Assembly: GCF_000003605.2 (NCBI RefSeq)
Contig: NW_003135385.1
Location: forward strand, 1-36,530
Direction of reading: 5' to 3'
Length of the DNA stretch: 36,530 nucleotides
From: Saccoglossus kowalevskii
Taxonomy: Eukaryota; Hemichordata; Enteropneusta; Harrimaniidae
The notes under the pieces were generated by a model. The model saw only the letters and a list, made by a program, of their open reading frames with translations, had not been told where the DNA came from and searched no databases. The position numbers were made by a program, and so were the translations under genes. The number at the start of each line of letters is the position of its first letter. The stretch's first letter is position 1. Shown here piece by piece: positions 1 through 12,300 of this stretch.

Positions 1-1430
1 AGACATTCAATAGTATGTGAAGATAATCAATGATATGGGGAGAATTCAATGGTGTGAACAGACAGTCAATGGTATGGAAAAACATTCAATGGTGTTGAAA
101 GACAATCAATGTTGTGGAAAGACAGTCAATGGTGTGAAAGACAGTCAATGGTGTGGTAAGACAGTCAATTGTATGGGAGGAGAGTCAATGGTGTGAGCGT
201 TTCAAGGGTCAATGGTGTGGGAAGACATTTAATGGTTAGTGAAGACAGTCAATTGTATGGGAGGAGAGTCAATGGTATGGGAAGACAATCAATGGTATGA
301 GAAAACATTCAGTGGTATGGAAAGGCATTCAATAGTATGTGAAGACAGTCAATGATATGGGGAGGCATTCAATGGTGTGAACAGACAGTCAATGATGTGG
401 AAAGACAGTCAATGGTATGGTAAGGGAGTCAATGGTGTTGAAAGACAGTCAATGGTGTGGAAAGACAGTCATTGGTGTGGTAAGACAGTCAATTGTATGG
501 AAGGAGAGTCAATGGTGTGAGAGTTTCGTGGGTCAATGGTGTGGGAAGACATTCAATGGTTAGTGAAGACAGTCAATGATATGGGGAGACAGTCAATGGT
601 GTGAACAGACAGTCGATGGTATGGAAAGACATTCAATGGTGTGGAAAGACAGCCAATGGTGAGGTAAGACAGTCAATGGTGTGGTACGACAGTCAATTGT
701 ATGGGAGGAGAGTCATTGGCATGGGGGTTTCGAGTGTCAATTGTGTGGGAAGACATTCAATGGTATGGAAAGACAGTCAATGGTATGTGAAGACAGTCAA
801 TGGTGTGGGAAGATAGTCAATGGTGTGAACAGATACTCAATGGTATGTACAAACATTCAAAGGTATGGGAGGACAGTCAATGGTATGAGAAGATACTCAT
901 TGGCGTAGGAAGACTGTCAATGGTGTAAAAAGACACTCAATGATGTACGACGACATTCAATGGCATGGAAATACATTCAATGGTATGGAAAGACATTTAA
1001 TGGTTAGTGAAGTCAATGACATGGAAAGACAGTCAATGGTGTGGTAATACAGTCAATGGTGTGGTAGGACAGTCAATTGTTTGGGAAGAGAGTCAATGGC
1101 AAGGGAGTTTCCATGGTCAATGGTGTGGGAAAACATTCAATGGTATGGGAAGACAGTCAAAGGTATGGACAGACATTCGATGGTATGGGAAGACATTCAA
1201 TGGTATGGGAAGAAAGTCAATGGTATGGGAAGAGAGTCAATGGTATGGGCATACATTCAATGGTATAGGAAGACATTCAATAGTATGGGAAGACAGTCAA
1301 CGTATGGGAAGACAGTCAATGGTATGGGAAGACAGTCAATGGTATGGGAAGACAGTCAATGATGCGGGAAGACAGTCAATGGTATGGGAAGACAGTCGAT
1401 GGTGTGGGAAGACAGTCAATGTACACTTCA
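1..1430. repeat. 20-bp minisatellite array
   Basis: About 70 diverged copies of a 20-bp unit, roughly GAAGACAGTCAATGGTATGG, run from the window edge to about 1430; the left end is cut off. Variants of the unit alternate (ACAGTC or ACATTC; GGTATGG or GGTGTGG). The best-ordered part is 1120-1420. A longer block that begins with CAATTGTATGGGAGGAGAG recurs near 168, 488, 691 and 1072, so there is also higher-order structure. Translated frames through the array stay open only because the unit lacks stops in most phases; they are not genes. Confidence 0.95.
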
Positions 1431-2757
1431 TGTATATCTAACATCCATTACCCAATGTAATCCAGTGACAAAAAATAAAACCAACATAATTAGATAACTA
1501 TAGGTCACGATGCGCCTGTGCCGTTATCTATATTTCGCTCGGATACGTTTTGAATTCAAAACACTTTCTGAACATAAAACAGAACCATTAGCGATTACAG
1601 CAAACGTTGAATTTTATTTGACAAACAACGTCAGCTACATAGTACATACTTGCTGTCAATTCCTGTACCAACTCATGCCGTGAACAGACTTGAACAAATT
1701 ATTTAAATTTGTCATCAAATTACTAGTATAAGGTTATTGAACATTGTTTGTATTAACGATTAACGATGGTAGTACGAGTTTTCTGTCATTCGCAATGTCA
1801 GTTCGGTTTTGGAATCCTCGTTCTACACACGGATCAGCCTCCGAACGCCTTTGTTTGTTTGAGTGAGTTTACACCAGAGCTGCCACACACTCATGCTCTA
1901 ACATGGGAGAGGTTCTTTGAAAGACGACAGTCATTCTGACGTTTGTTTGAAACGTCTGTATACTAACACATTATGTCAAACTGTGTCCGCATCAATACCT
2001 AAGACAGTCTACCGTGAAATGTAAGGGCGGTGGTCGTCGCGCCACGCATGCGCGAGATATGGGTCTCATATAAACAAAAATGACGACTTTGAATACAAAC
2101 TAAAAGGTTACCAATTAGGTATTTTGTTGTTATTGGAGGCTATGGAAGTGGTCGCCGCTGGTAAAACTCGTGGCCAAGGTCAAAACTCGTACTCATGATT
2201 TTCTTTGATAGTCAATTGTGGGGAAATCAATGTTTATCAACACAAATGTCGCACATGCGCGGCTCGACAACCACCGACCTTTAAGCAAGAGTCGACTTTC
2301 GTCTGCTTTGTGCGACAAAAGACTCTCAGAATTATTTAACTAAAATATCAATGACTAAATTAATGAATATATTGATTCTGTCAATCTCGGTAAGTGACTG
2401 ATAGACACTGTGTTTGGCAACGCAAGTAGATCGTGTCGTCATATCCGGAAAATCTCTGAATATCATCTATTACCCAAATGCATTCTGGGACATTCTCCAG
2501 AAAAGTAACGAAACGTGTCTTAATTTCTGGAGCGATTTTTGAAAGAATTTTGAGTATTATCGAAATGCCGAATTTATTTTCGGCTGTACATGTTTGGCAA
2601 CATTTTCACATATTGTATAATATGTGATCAATTCTCCAACAATGCAGCCTGGGTGATAGAATACATACGTCATATCCTGAATGTTCCGAGATGGAATTGG
2701 TACAGAAAAGCAGCAATATACAAATGATTACAAAAAAAACAAAAACAAAATTCTCAC
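1431..2757. other. Non-coding stretch right of the minisatellite
   Basis: AT-rich unique sequence with no confident gene. Two short start-codon segments end at good donor sites on the plus strand: ATG at 1796 (MSVRFWNPRSTHGSASERL..., donor GTGAGT) and ATG at 2351 (MTKLMNILILSIS, donor GTAAGT at 2390; hydrophobic like a signal peptide). Neither could be joined to a downstream exon, so both may be chance. Confidence 0.5.
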
Positions 2758-2902
2758 GAACAACTATCGAAAATTACGGCTATGGATGATAAAGTTACAA
2801 GAGATTTGTCTGAAATCATTACACTGCTAAGTTCAACTTCAATCTCGGGTAGAACAGCGTGGTCAATACGCAGAAGACTTCCAGCGTACTTGATCTCCTC
2901 GG
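2758..2902 (-). CDS. Candidate exon, unknown protein
   Basis: I do not recognise the product. On the minus strand an acceptor (TTTATACAG at 2903-2911) opens a 48-codon frame starting EEIKYAGSLLRIDHAVLPEI and ending IAVIFDSCS. Most codons begin with a purine and the composition is protein-like. A donor-like GTGAGA sits at 2757-2752; read through, the frame stops at TGA 2756-2754, so it could be an internal exon (phase 1 in, phase 2 out) or a terminal one. No partner exon of the right phase was found in the 2 kb upstream on this strand. It could be a chance frame; the antisense frame is also open for part of the span. Confidence 0.33.
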
Positions 2903-4677
2903 CTGTATAAACATTATTTTCATACCGGAAACGTGCTTTGGGTCGGTTTCTAATAAAGTTTAAAAAATGCGTAGTACAAAAATATAACTTACAATATAGG
3001 AAAACGTTTTAATATTATTCCCATTATTACGTAATATACCTTACAGTGTAATTGAGATCCCACCTTCATTGGAACAGTTTTCTAAAGTAAAAAAAAACAA
3101 ACACCATATTCAGCCTCAATGGTCCAGATATCATGGAGGGATACCTGGAGCACAATTTGTATGTAAATTGTGGTCAATATTCCATCTTAACAAGAGTGAA
3201 TAGAATCCCCGCTAAAGAAGCATGTATTTGAATACAGAACTAGTGTAAAAAAAGCGGAAGACAAGCTCTCAATAATTACAGTCAGCTAGATTTGTTGCCT
3301 AAAAGACTTAGAAATAGCGCATCATTATAATTGTATTTCTGCATTGGAGTTTAAGACGTTGTAAAAACGTTTCCAAGTGCACTCATTTCTAAAGAAATTG
3401 ACAGATGCATGGCACCTAACCGCCATTTAATATAGCGAACATAGTAAACGATGTAAATTTATAAATTATTTAAATTATAATGCGGAAAATGGAAATTGCT
3501 ACATAATTCAAAAAGTAACTATAAACTACGCAAATTTTACATTTCCATAAACAAAACAAAAGTTTTCTTTCACTTGTAAATTATTTTCGGCCTGTAATTA
3601 ACATAACATTTACATGATAAAATAATCCATTTCGATGAAAAAAAATTTGGTTGGAAATGATAATCGTCAAATGCATCTGAAACCGCAAGTTGCAGGTCCG
3701 ATTATATTAAACATTGTCAATGGCACTGCATCGTATTCCTAACCATAACCTTCATACCTTGCGCACATATGTACACGCACCAGACCTACACACAACGTCA
3801 TCCTGCGTAGTACGAACCAAATAGTGTATACTGTAATTTGACCAATCCCGTGATCGATAATACAAGACACTGGACTGCGATTGTACAGTTTTGTACTGTA
3901 TACGTGTGCATATAGCATAGTGCATTGTGGGATAGTTTTGTCTGTTTGCACGATATGAGTTGTAATTGCGATATGATCTCTGTATATAGGAACAACTTCT
4001 GTGCATCCATAGTGCAATCCATTTCAGAAAGCGTTAATCGTGATGAACGTAAATTTAACACTAATTTAACTTGACATCGACCACGTCCTCATCATGTACT
4101 TGATCCGTGTTTCATAATATAGCTATGACCCGTAAATGTCGACAAGCGCCACTATGGAAACGACAAGACAAACTCAGTGCTATTTATACATACACATATA
4201 TATCCATATACAGATTAAGTCAATGATATTACGATTAATAAAACACTAAATTGTTACCATCAAATTTACATAATTGTAGGTTGGAGTGAAAAACATCAAG
4301 ATTTTTCTCATAGTATGTATTTAAAATAATTCTGGTAGTTTAGAAACGTGATTTTTTTTTAAAAGTCGAATGTGACAATGAAAAGCACTTTTTGGAAAAA
4401 TCGTTCTGGTTATATACTGGGGACATGAATAAGGGTGTTTTATCATCAGTGTTAGAGACAACTACCATGTACGTTTCAAGGCAGAGATGCTCATGTTCTG
4501 AAAACACATCGCGTATTTGCGCCATATGTCAAAAATTCTTTGGTTGGTTAAGTAATTCAATGTGTTCTTTACGCTTACAGAATGGGAAACCAACATTATT
4601 AGATGCGTAACACAGGAAGTTGTTGGCATGACGATCGTAAACATTACACATGCTATAAATAAACTCGACAATTTAAC
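2903..4677. other. Non-coding stretch with overlapping minus-strand frames
   Basis: Mostly AT-rich unique sequence. Between 3739 and 4061 all three minus-strand frames are open. The one ending CRSGACTYVRK at 3758 is followed by a good donor (AAG then GTATGA), but no clean acceptor precedes it, so I do not call an exon. Confidence 0.4.
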
Positions 4678-4841
4678 TTAAAGCGGAGTGTCGTCACCCG
4701 CACACGCGCGGGAATTGAGTCCCAAACGATAATAACAACACACGCTAAGAGCGCAAAGGCTCATGGGTAGGCGCTTGTTTGTAAACAATGACACGCTATG
4801 GCCACCTTACGCATGCGTAGGTGACGACTCCCCCGCTTTAA
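4678..4841 (+). mobile_element. TTAA-flanked MITE, copy 1 (complete)
   Basis: A 164-bp non-autonomous element bounded by TTAA on both sides. The ends are imperfect inverted repeats: left TTAAAGCGGAGTGTCGTCAC, right (reverse complement) TTAAAGCGGGGGAGTCGTCA. It has no coding capacity. TTAA target duplications are typical of piggyBac-type transposases, so mobilisation by such an enzyme is an inference. Copies 2 and 3 are at 6561 and 26332. Confidence 0.85.
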
Positions 4842-6203
4842 GTGGAAAACCGAGAGAAAGCAGAATGCTATTAGCATTATTCTCTCCTTTCACAAGATTT
4901 GGTTCATATTTTTTCGATTTCAAAGTAATATATTAATCAATGTACTGCCTTATTCATTTGATCGTCTTGTCGACCAAAACTGATGTTAAAACACACAAAT
5001 ATATAGATAGGTGTTCCTCATTCATTCCATAGTAATGCTATGCAAGTAGGTACTCCGGTTTGTATAATTGTATGCAACTCAGAATAAAATATTTCGATTT
5101 GAAATTTTGGAATGTTTCTCTACAGTCTGTTAAGTTTTTAAAGGATATTTCTTCAATGATGCGATACTCGCTTGTGTTCACCTGACAAATTTGAACGGAA
5201 AATGGAGCTGTTAGTAGACGTGATCAACCTAATAGTAACCATTGCTATGTTTACCTATATTCTCCATCGCCTTCCGATCTGTTTCGATCAAACTAATAAT
5301 TTCTTTGACATAAGTAAAATGAAGGGCCTACTGTAAAATTGTGTTTATAATATATAAAAGCAATGACGTCATCTAACCAAATATTTGGTAAGGGGAGCGA
5401 TAAGCGTCTTGGAATGATATACTGTATATTTAAGATCACGTATAAAATGGTACAAAAAATCTGTTCATGATATGCCAGTAATATATTTTTTTGATTTCTT
5501 TGTTGTTCAATCAGACGTCATATAGACGGAAAAGTTGTTACTATAGTTACCAGACAAATGGCCGCCATGTTTCGCCTCATTTCCCATTCCTCACATGAAC
5601 TCAATTTTCGTTCCCGCATTCGACATAGAGATATTCAATTCAGTTGCCTGATTTGATTCAACATGGATTGTTATCTCCGCATCCATCTGTGGAATGAGGT
5701 GTGACAGTGTGTAATAGTGTCACCGCGAATTAGCCTTTTCCAATTTCCTACACTGCTTTCATTTAAGTAGGAGTTCGATAGAGGCGCATTCACTTTTACG
5801 TTAAAACGTACAGTCAATTACATCACCAATTCAATAAGGCGGCGTAAATCCGTCGTCAGAGGTACTGAAGAAAGGCGTTGTTTGGTATGTGTTTGTCATA
5901 TTTGAGAAGGAATGTGTATGTTCGTCACATGCATGCCATTTTTTGTATATAACTACTAAACACACTACACAGTGTAATAACAATATAACTACAACTGGAC
6001 ATGAACTTTTACCTCTGACTGGCACCGAACACGTGACAGACAGACAGTCAACAGTAGAATAAAAAACTTGAAAGGTTAAAATGATGTAGATTACTACTCT
6101 CTTAATTTCTCCTCCCCTCCATCTCTTTTTCACCCTCTTCCATTTTCTTCTCCTCGTGTCGATATGACCGGGCTACTTCATTGGCTTTGAACTCATTAAG
6201 TTA
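4842..6203. other. Region downstream of the M6 gene, with its 3' UTR
   Basis: Lies 3' of the M6 stop codon on the minus strand and must hold its 3' UTR. I found no clear AATAAA on the minus strand close to the stop, so the transcript end is not placed. A 100-codon frame at 5831-6133 is hydrophobic in its middle but is out of phase with the gene (see rejected items). The plus strand has a YY1-like GCCGCCATGTT near 5560. Confidence 0.5.
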
Positions 6204-6335
6204 TTATGAGGGGTAATCTTTCAACTCGACACCATCGGGTGTCCTGTCATGAACCTGCTCATACTCCCTCGACACGCTCTTTGTCGTGTCCTTTACGTGA
6301 GAATAGTTCGCCGCTAGACAGATCAATGCGTGTAT
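6204..6335 (-). CDS. M6-like gene exon 7 (C-terminus)
   Basis: Encodes the second half of TM4 and the cytoplasmic tail, 43 residues then TAA at 6206-6204. The acceptor is excellent (TTTTTTCTCACAG). The join to exon 6 is phase 0 and gives VVVGL-IHALICLAANYSHVK, which aligns with the end of vertebrate PLP/M6 TM4, where hydrophobic residues run into A-x-x-Y-N and then V-L-K. The tail is longer than the vertebrate one and charged; it contains YEQV, a possible tyrosine sorting motif (YxxPhi), and ends KDYPS. Confidence 0.93.
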   Translation of the reverse strand: MHALICLAANYSHVKDTTKSVSREYEQVHDRTPDGVELKDYPS

Positions 6336-9300
6336 CTGTGAGAAAAAATAGCCACACAATGAATATGCAAAGTATGTTAAATCAACACAACAAGTCTGAC
6401 TTGTTTTCAATAACCACCTGTTTTCTATAATGTTATGTGTTTCATTTCTGATAATATCTACATGTGTAGTCTAAATTTGTAATTTTATTGTTAAATATGT
6501 TTTATATATATATGCCTCCAAGTTAACCTTATAAGCCATGCAGTATTGGAACGTAGCTTGTTAAAGCGGGAGGGTCGTCACCTGCGCACGCACGGGAATT
6601 GAGTCACAAGCGACGATAACAACACACGCTAAAAACGCAAAGGCTCATGGATAGACGCTTGTTTGTAAACAATGACACGCTATGGCCATCTGACGCATGC
6701 GCAGGCGCAACTTTACGATCTGTTCTAAAACCAACAATGCCTAGCAGGAATACAACAAACTGCCAGAAACTGTGCAAAATATTTATATTACTAATTTCGT
6801 AAAAGGAAAATGTTGACAGATAAAGCAACCCTCTCTCGATTGACACATAGTTTAGTCCCCGTGTCAGAAATTACGAGCCTCCTAGAACATTCGATACTTT
6901 ATCAATGACAACATAATGAAATAAAATATACTCACTAGTCCTACAACAACGAGAGCAGCTCCTCCCCACGATAGTGTATAGTCCTCCCATATGTCAATAC
7001 CCTGTACGCAGATTAGACAGTTATCAACGTTAGAAATTGACATGCTCTGATGCGTTTGATTAAATACGTATAACATGTACATATATATTCTTTGTTGAAC
7101 ATATAAACAAAGAAGTAAATTATACATACCTCCTTACAAAATTGTATCAACCGTTCGTTACACAAAGTGCCATTGTCTGCTTTTCCAAGACCTAAAAATA
7201 AAGTTGCAACATTAAAGAATGTTAATCTTTCAGAGATGAATGCGGTTAGTATCATCTTTTTTTTCTATAAATCGGCATTATGGTTAATTCGAGTCTGGTT
7301 TAGTAAGTAACGGCATAATATTTAATTATAGATACTGGATTATTTATTTTAAACCAACATGGTTGTTTTAAAAACATGCACAATTGCGTTCGTTTTGATG
7401 AATACTTAACTAGGTAAACGCATGCTCCTTGAAATACTGTCACTGTCAAAAGAACGTTTCCGCGACTACAAGGTCACGTTGAAGAACGTAAACGTGGGAT
7501 GACTTGAATCAATCAAAATCATATGAAATTGTATTTCAATATGGGATGACACTTGAATCACGCGGCTTGGTGGGTATACGTATTTTATAAAATATAACAT
7601 ATAGTTAGCCTTTGGATATTCACACTTTATGATAATAAATCTAACAAGTCTCATTGATACAAATAGACACAGTAAGAAATGTCTGTAACCTGACCTTATT
7701 TATATTTCACATGTTATTGTACAATACTTTTCGTTAAAGGTATGTAGATTGAGTATTTTGAACATGTCTAAATAATTGTTTTTGATAAAAACATTAGGGT
7801 ATGATTGTTCAACTCTAATGTGCATACGTTCTGGATCAACGTACAGGTATTACAAACTCTAATGTGCATACGTTCTGGATCAACGTACAGGTATTACAAA
7901 CTCGTGTTTTCAATATTTCATCAAAATAATGCTGTTATGTGACATTACGTGATAAATCATGCCATAATGTCTTCACGACGACGCAATATCAAAGAAAATT
8001 ATTTGAAACATGCCCAGGCATACTCAAAGGTAAATACATTATTTCTTCAAAAAATACAAGGCCAGTTTGCCGGTGAACCCCTCTGTGTTTAAATGGGACC
8101 TACTATGAGAGTAATGAATGATTGCACCCTGAACATATAATCAGAAGGCAACGCGAGAAAATGCAAGACTTGTTTTTGGCCCTCATATAGTAAGTATTCC
8201 ATTCACAATGTTTCAACTACCATAGCTATACATGTCACGTGAATAATAGATGTGATGACGAGAAATAATGAAACACCATTTGAAGGAAAAACAAGTATCA
8301 TTCTCTCGTTCTCAATGAGGTCTTGACGACTATTTGCGTCTATGGTCTATTTGTAAATTCATGTCTCAAGTTGTGGCTACTTTGATACATGATATGTGAA
8401 CTTCTGGGCTCCCAAGGCGAGTAAAGTGATTACTGTATGAAGTTATGATGTTATTTGTTTACAATTATTTTGTTTTATCTTGCACATGAAAATACGAGAT
8501 GTACCATGGGAATATCACAGCAGATGTTAATTGATTTGAAATAACAAGGTTTAGACAACAATATTATATGTCCAATGCATTGTCTAATCTCACTGTACAC
8601 AACGAAGAAAGGACTCACCATATTGGGCTAGATCGAGACAACTTGTAGTGTTGTTGAACACGGTTTCATAGTCGTTCCCGCAGTACACTCGTAACATACT
8701 GCTGAATAGTACGGGTACGACGATACCACAGGCCAGGATAAACCACACTATGGTTAATGCGTAGTAGATCAGAAAAAACTGTAATAAATAAGTAAATTAG
8801 CTGACCAACTGACTGACAAAACCACTGTGGCATTTAGTATTATTCATGTGTAAGTACAATTCAGTATAATTACGTAAATATTTCAGCTGTTGGTGAGAAT
8901 TCAAGCCAAGTCAGTTGCCTTTAATAAACAATATTGTGAAATACACGTTTCGTTCTGTGTCCACGTGTACTTCTATATATGTACAGAGAACGGGTATGTT
9001 CAGAGTGTCAATCGAAAGAATGTAAAAGAACAAAGGTGGTTTATATTACACTGCTGTGCTAGGTTTGTAAAAATGAACGTTGCTTAATGAGTGTACTTAC
9101 AAATATCAACGCGACTCTGCCACACATCCGTACACGATATCGGCTACATAATTGCAGTCTAGTGCCGTCGGTGGTTAGTACTCCAATAACGACTAAAATG
9201 ACAGCCATTCCAGCAGTACCACCTGTTACCCCATACGCACATTTGCTTAAGTATTCCAACCTATAGGGAAAATAGATACATTTCATCATATGTATTACAA

Positions 9301-12300
9301 ATAAAATACTCATAAACATTCTGATATTTTCCATATGAGAATTTGAAGATTGTTCTAATATCTCTGAAACCTTTTCCCAAAAATCACAGCATGCTGTAAT
9401 TTTAATCTAATGTAACATTTAATTGGTATAAACCATTTAAATTAAATATTGCCATATTACGAAATACATCAAATCATATGTGAGAGCCTCGCATCAAGTG
9501 TTTTGGTAAACTTATTTTGCGTGATTGATCACGTATATAATGACTGTGAACTTCATACACCATATATAGAATTTGACGTTAATCGAATCCACAGAGTGAC
9601 TTCCCTCGCCCCGAAAGTATGTGACAGTATTATAACCAGATCATCTATAATTTCCCATTCTTAACTAGTGTTATTCGAGGATATTCACAAATAATTCGAT
9701 GCAATATTTTCCTTTCATTTTGTTTGTAAACACATAAATTTGTAATGCATGACACTATTCTACTTCAATTTTGCAAATCTCTCTGGCAGCCATAAAACAC
9801 TGACATTGTTAAATGTTATTGTCAATGTTGTAATGTGTAAGTGAGAAACACATAACATTGAAAACATGTTATTAACATTTGTTTGTTCAGCTAAAATAAG
9901 TTGTTTTGTAGAAGTGAGGTTAGACGTAAATTACTCACTTTTAAAAATAGAATAATTCACATTATTCATACATGTGGTGTGTCAACATGTGTTCAATTTG
10001 TTCAATATGTAACCTGCGAAATTGCATGTTACACGCGCGCAACAGTTGCAATCAAATACATTGACTCAATGTAAACATAGACCATTCCAATCATATTATA
10101 CTATTTTACCATGTGGGTTTTGAATAATTATCGCTATTTGTAATGCATAATGTACATAGTACAATAGCTTATAAACATTTGAAGTGACCAAGAAAATCAG
10201 TGCAATAATTAATTCATTAAATGTTGTTATACATTTTTTCCAAAAAAATCCATACAATTGTTTTGAGTGAGTTAAAGCCAAATATAATTGAGCAATACAT
10301 TGCTACATTGCATTGTGGGAAGGAAATTTTGGGAAAGCAATTCCTTATCAATTTAACGAAAAAATGCTATCACAGTGGGAATGTCTAAACTCGGCAGCGG
10401 ACAAAGCACTTTCTAAGTAATATACGAACCACAAAGGAAGGTGTGTTTATCACTCTGAACTGTGTAGAGTATAAGCAACTTTTATCTATACGATAAAAAC
10501 ACGTCCCACGTCATAACAAAACTCATTGTAATATATTGACAGAATCTAAATTTAGTGTCGTACTTTATGTGTTGCTTGTATAATTAGGAGTTAGATAGGA
10601 GAAGATTGGGTCTTTTGAAAAAGAATGTACTGAAAATAAATAGCAGAAGAAGCCATACATTTCCCAGCATGCCTTGCAGTTTATACATCTTTTTATGGCG
10701 AAACATAGACCCTCCCTCTACTGGAGCGAAACAATCACTTTTACGTCTTGTTTTAGTACAATCCGCTCATGAATATATCTCATAGCTGATACATATACCC
10801 ATGTGTGTGTAGGTTGCACAGATAACGTATCACAAGTCTGTTTTCTGGTGCTGGTTTGGGAGTGACCAAGAGATAAGTAAACAACTTAGCCACAATGTTC
10901 ACTAGTACTGTTAATCGTTTATTTGCATAATCCTAATTTATTCAATTGTGTGTAATACGCTGCCGCTGTGATTGGATGCAGTTCGCAGTACAAAGCTCTT
11001 GTAAATTAAAAAATATATATTCTATCTGGGGTGAGTTTGGAAACCTGATGTGAAATATACTCACGAAGCTTTGTAGTTGTCATTCTCATCCACACCATTG
11101 TCATTAAATAATTGTTGTGTCCCGTCTTCTGCTCTTAGGGCGTACACACAGAATACGGAAACACCAATAATAATAATAATGGCGGACGCTGCAGTGGCAT
11201 ATGGTACTCTTTCCATAAACCGGCAACATTTACTATTCCAGCACTCGCACTTCGCTAAAATGAAGATGTATGATTATTATTATTAGAAACGAGGACATAT
11301 ACAGACAAACCAGAAATCTAGAAAGAATTTGAAGTTAAAAAATAAAAACAGAAAGAAAGGTGTAGAAATTAAGAAAACAAGAAATAAGGAAGAAATTTGG
11401 AAGAAGAAAATTAAATAGAAATAAACACCTGGCCACGACATAAAATATATTCAACTATAAATCATGCGAGCACATTCACAAGATCATTTACGGCTATTGA
11501 TTTGAAAAGTTTAGTACATTTGAAAAGTATGTAAAAAAGAAGTAAATTTTTTAAAATTAAAATTGCGCTCTGAAACGCTCGTCCTTTGACTAAAATATTC
11601 ATCTATGTAGTACATATCGTGTCCCCAACTTTGTATATGGCACATCCCTAACCACTCCTTCTCTCTCTTGGCGATATAATCACATAGTTATCTGACAGAA
11701 CAGTCGTAATGCATTCGCGACTAACACATATTAAAGCCGCGAAAAGTCGGATAAGACGAACTGCGACATAAAAGAGATACACATTATGATACAAATACAT
11801 GTACAATATTTAATTTTCTATTACATATCTCATGTGAGATGTGGATTACAAGGTTAAGGGATTGGGAAACAAACTCAGCTACACCAATTATACAATATTG
11901 GCACGTATATTATAGCCAGTCCAATCACTTGAGTATGTGATTAGTAGATAATTTTCCTTCAGGAAGTCCACAAATTGTCGTCTCACCTTGATATTTTCCA
12001 CCTCAACAACTAAATGCTCTTAGTAAAATTCGATGGCGCGACCCCCGAGTGGAAAAGCGATTTCAACTCAAGAATAGTAGACGCATAACACACACATAAA
12101 AATAACTGAAGTGTTAGTTTTCTGCTTCCCTTCATCTACACTCTAAGTCCGGTTTCCATGACGACGAATGGACTCGCTACTGAGTCTTTCAAAATGCTGA
12201 TATTCGATGCCTTTAATACCGAGATCCTATATTTAATAAATTTTGCTGTTTTCTGCTTGTATATATTTGAGTGTTTTTGTTAACAACTTTTAATTTTTAT

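Noticed and set aside
601-1441. Several open frames up to 144 codons with W/G/Q-rich repeats
   Set aside because: They are translations of the 20-bp minisatellite; overlapping frames show the same repeated peptide and there are no gene signals.
3739-4061. Three overlapping minus-strand frames, one ending at a good donor
   Set aside because: All frames are open at once, no good acceptor is present, and phases do not fit the candidate exon at 2902.
5831-6133. 100-codon minus-strand frame with a hydrophobic middle (VVVILLLHCVVCLVV) and polar tail, as an alternative last exon of the M6-like gene
   Set aside because: It would need a phase-1 donor, but exon 6 ends in phase 0; the phase-0 reading after its best acceptor hits a stop at once. 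The 6335 acceptor fits perfectly and matches the family.
8100-8180. Coding-like plus-strand segment before GTAAGT at 8178
   Set aside because: The frame meets a stop just at the donor and is antisense inside the M6 intron 4.
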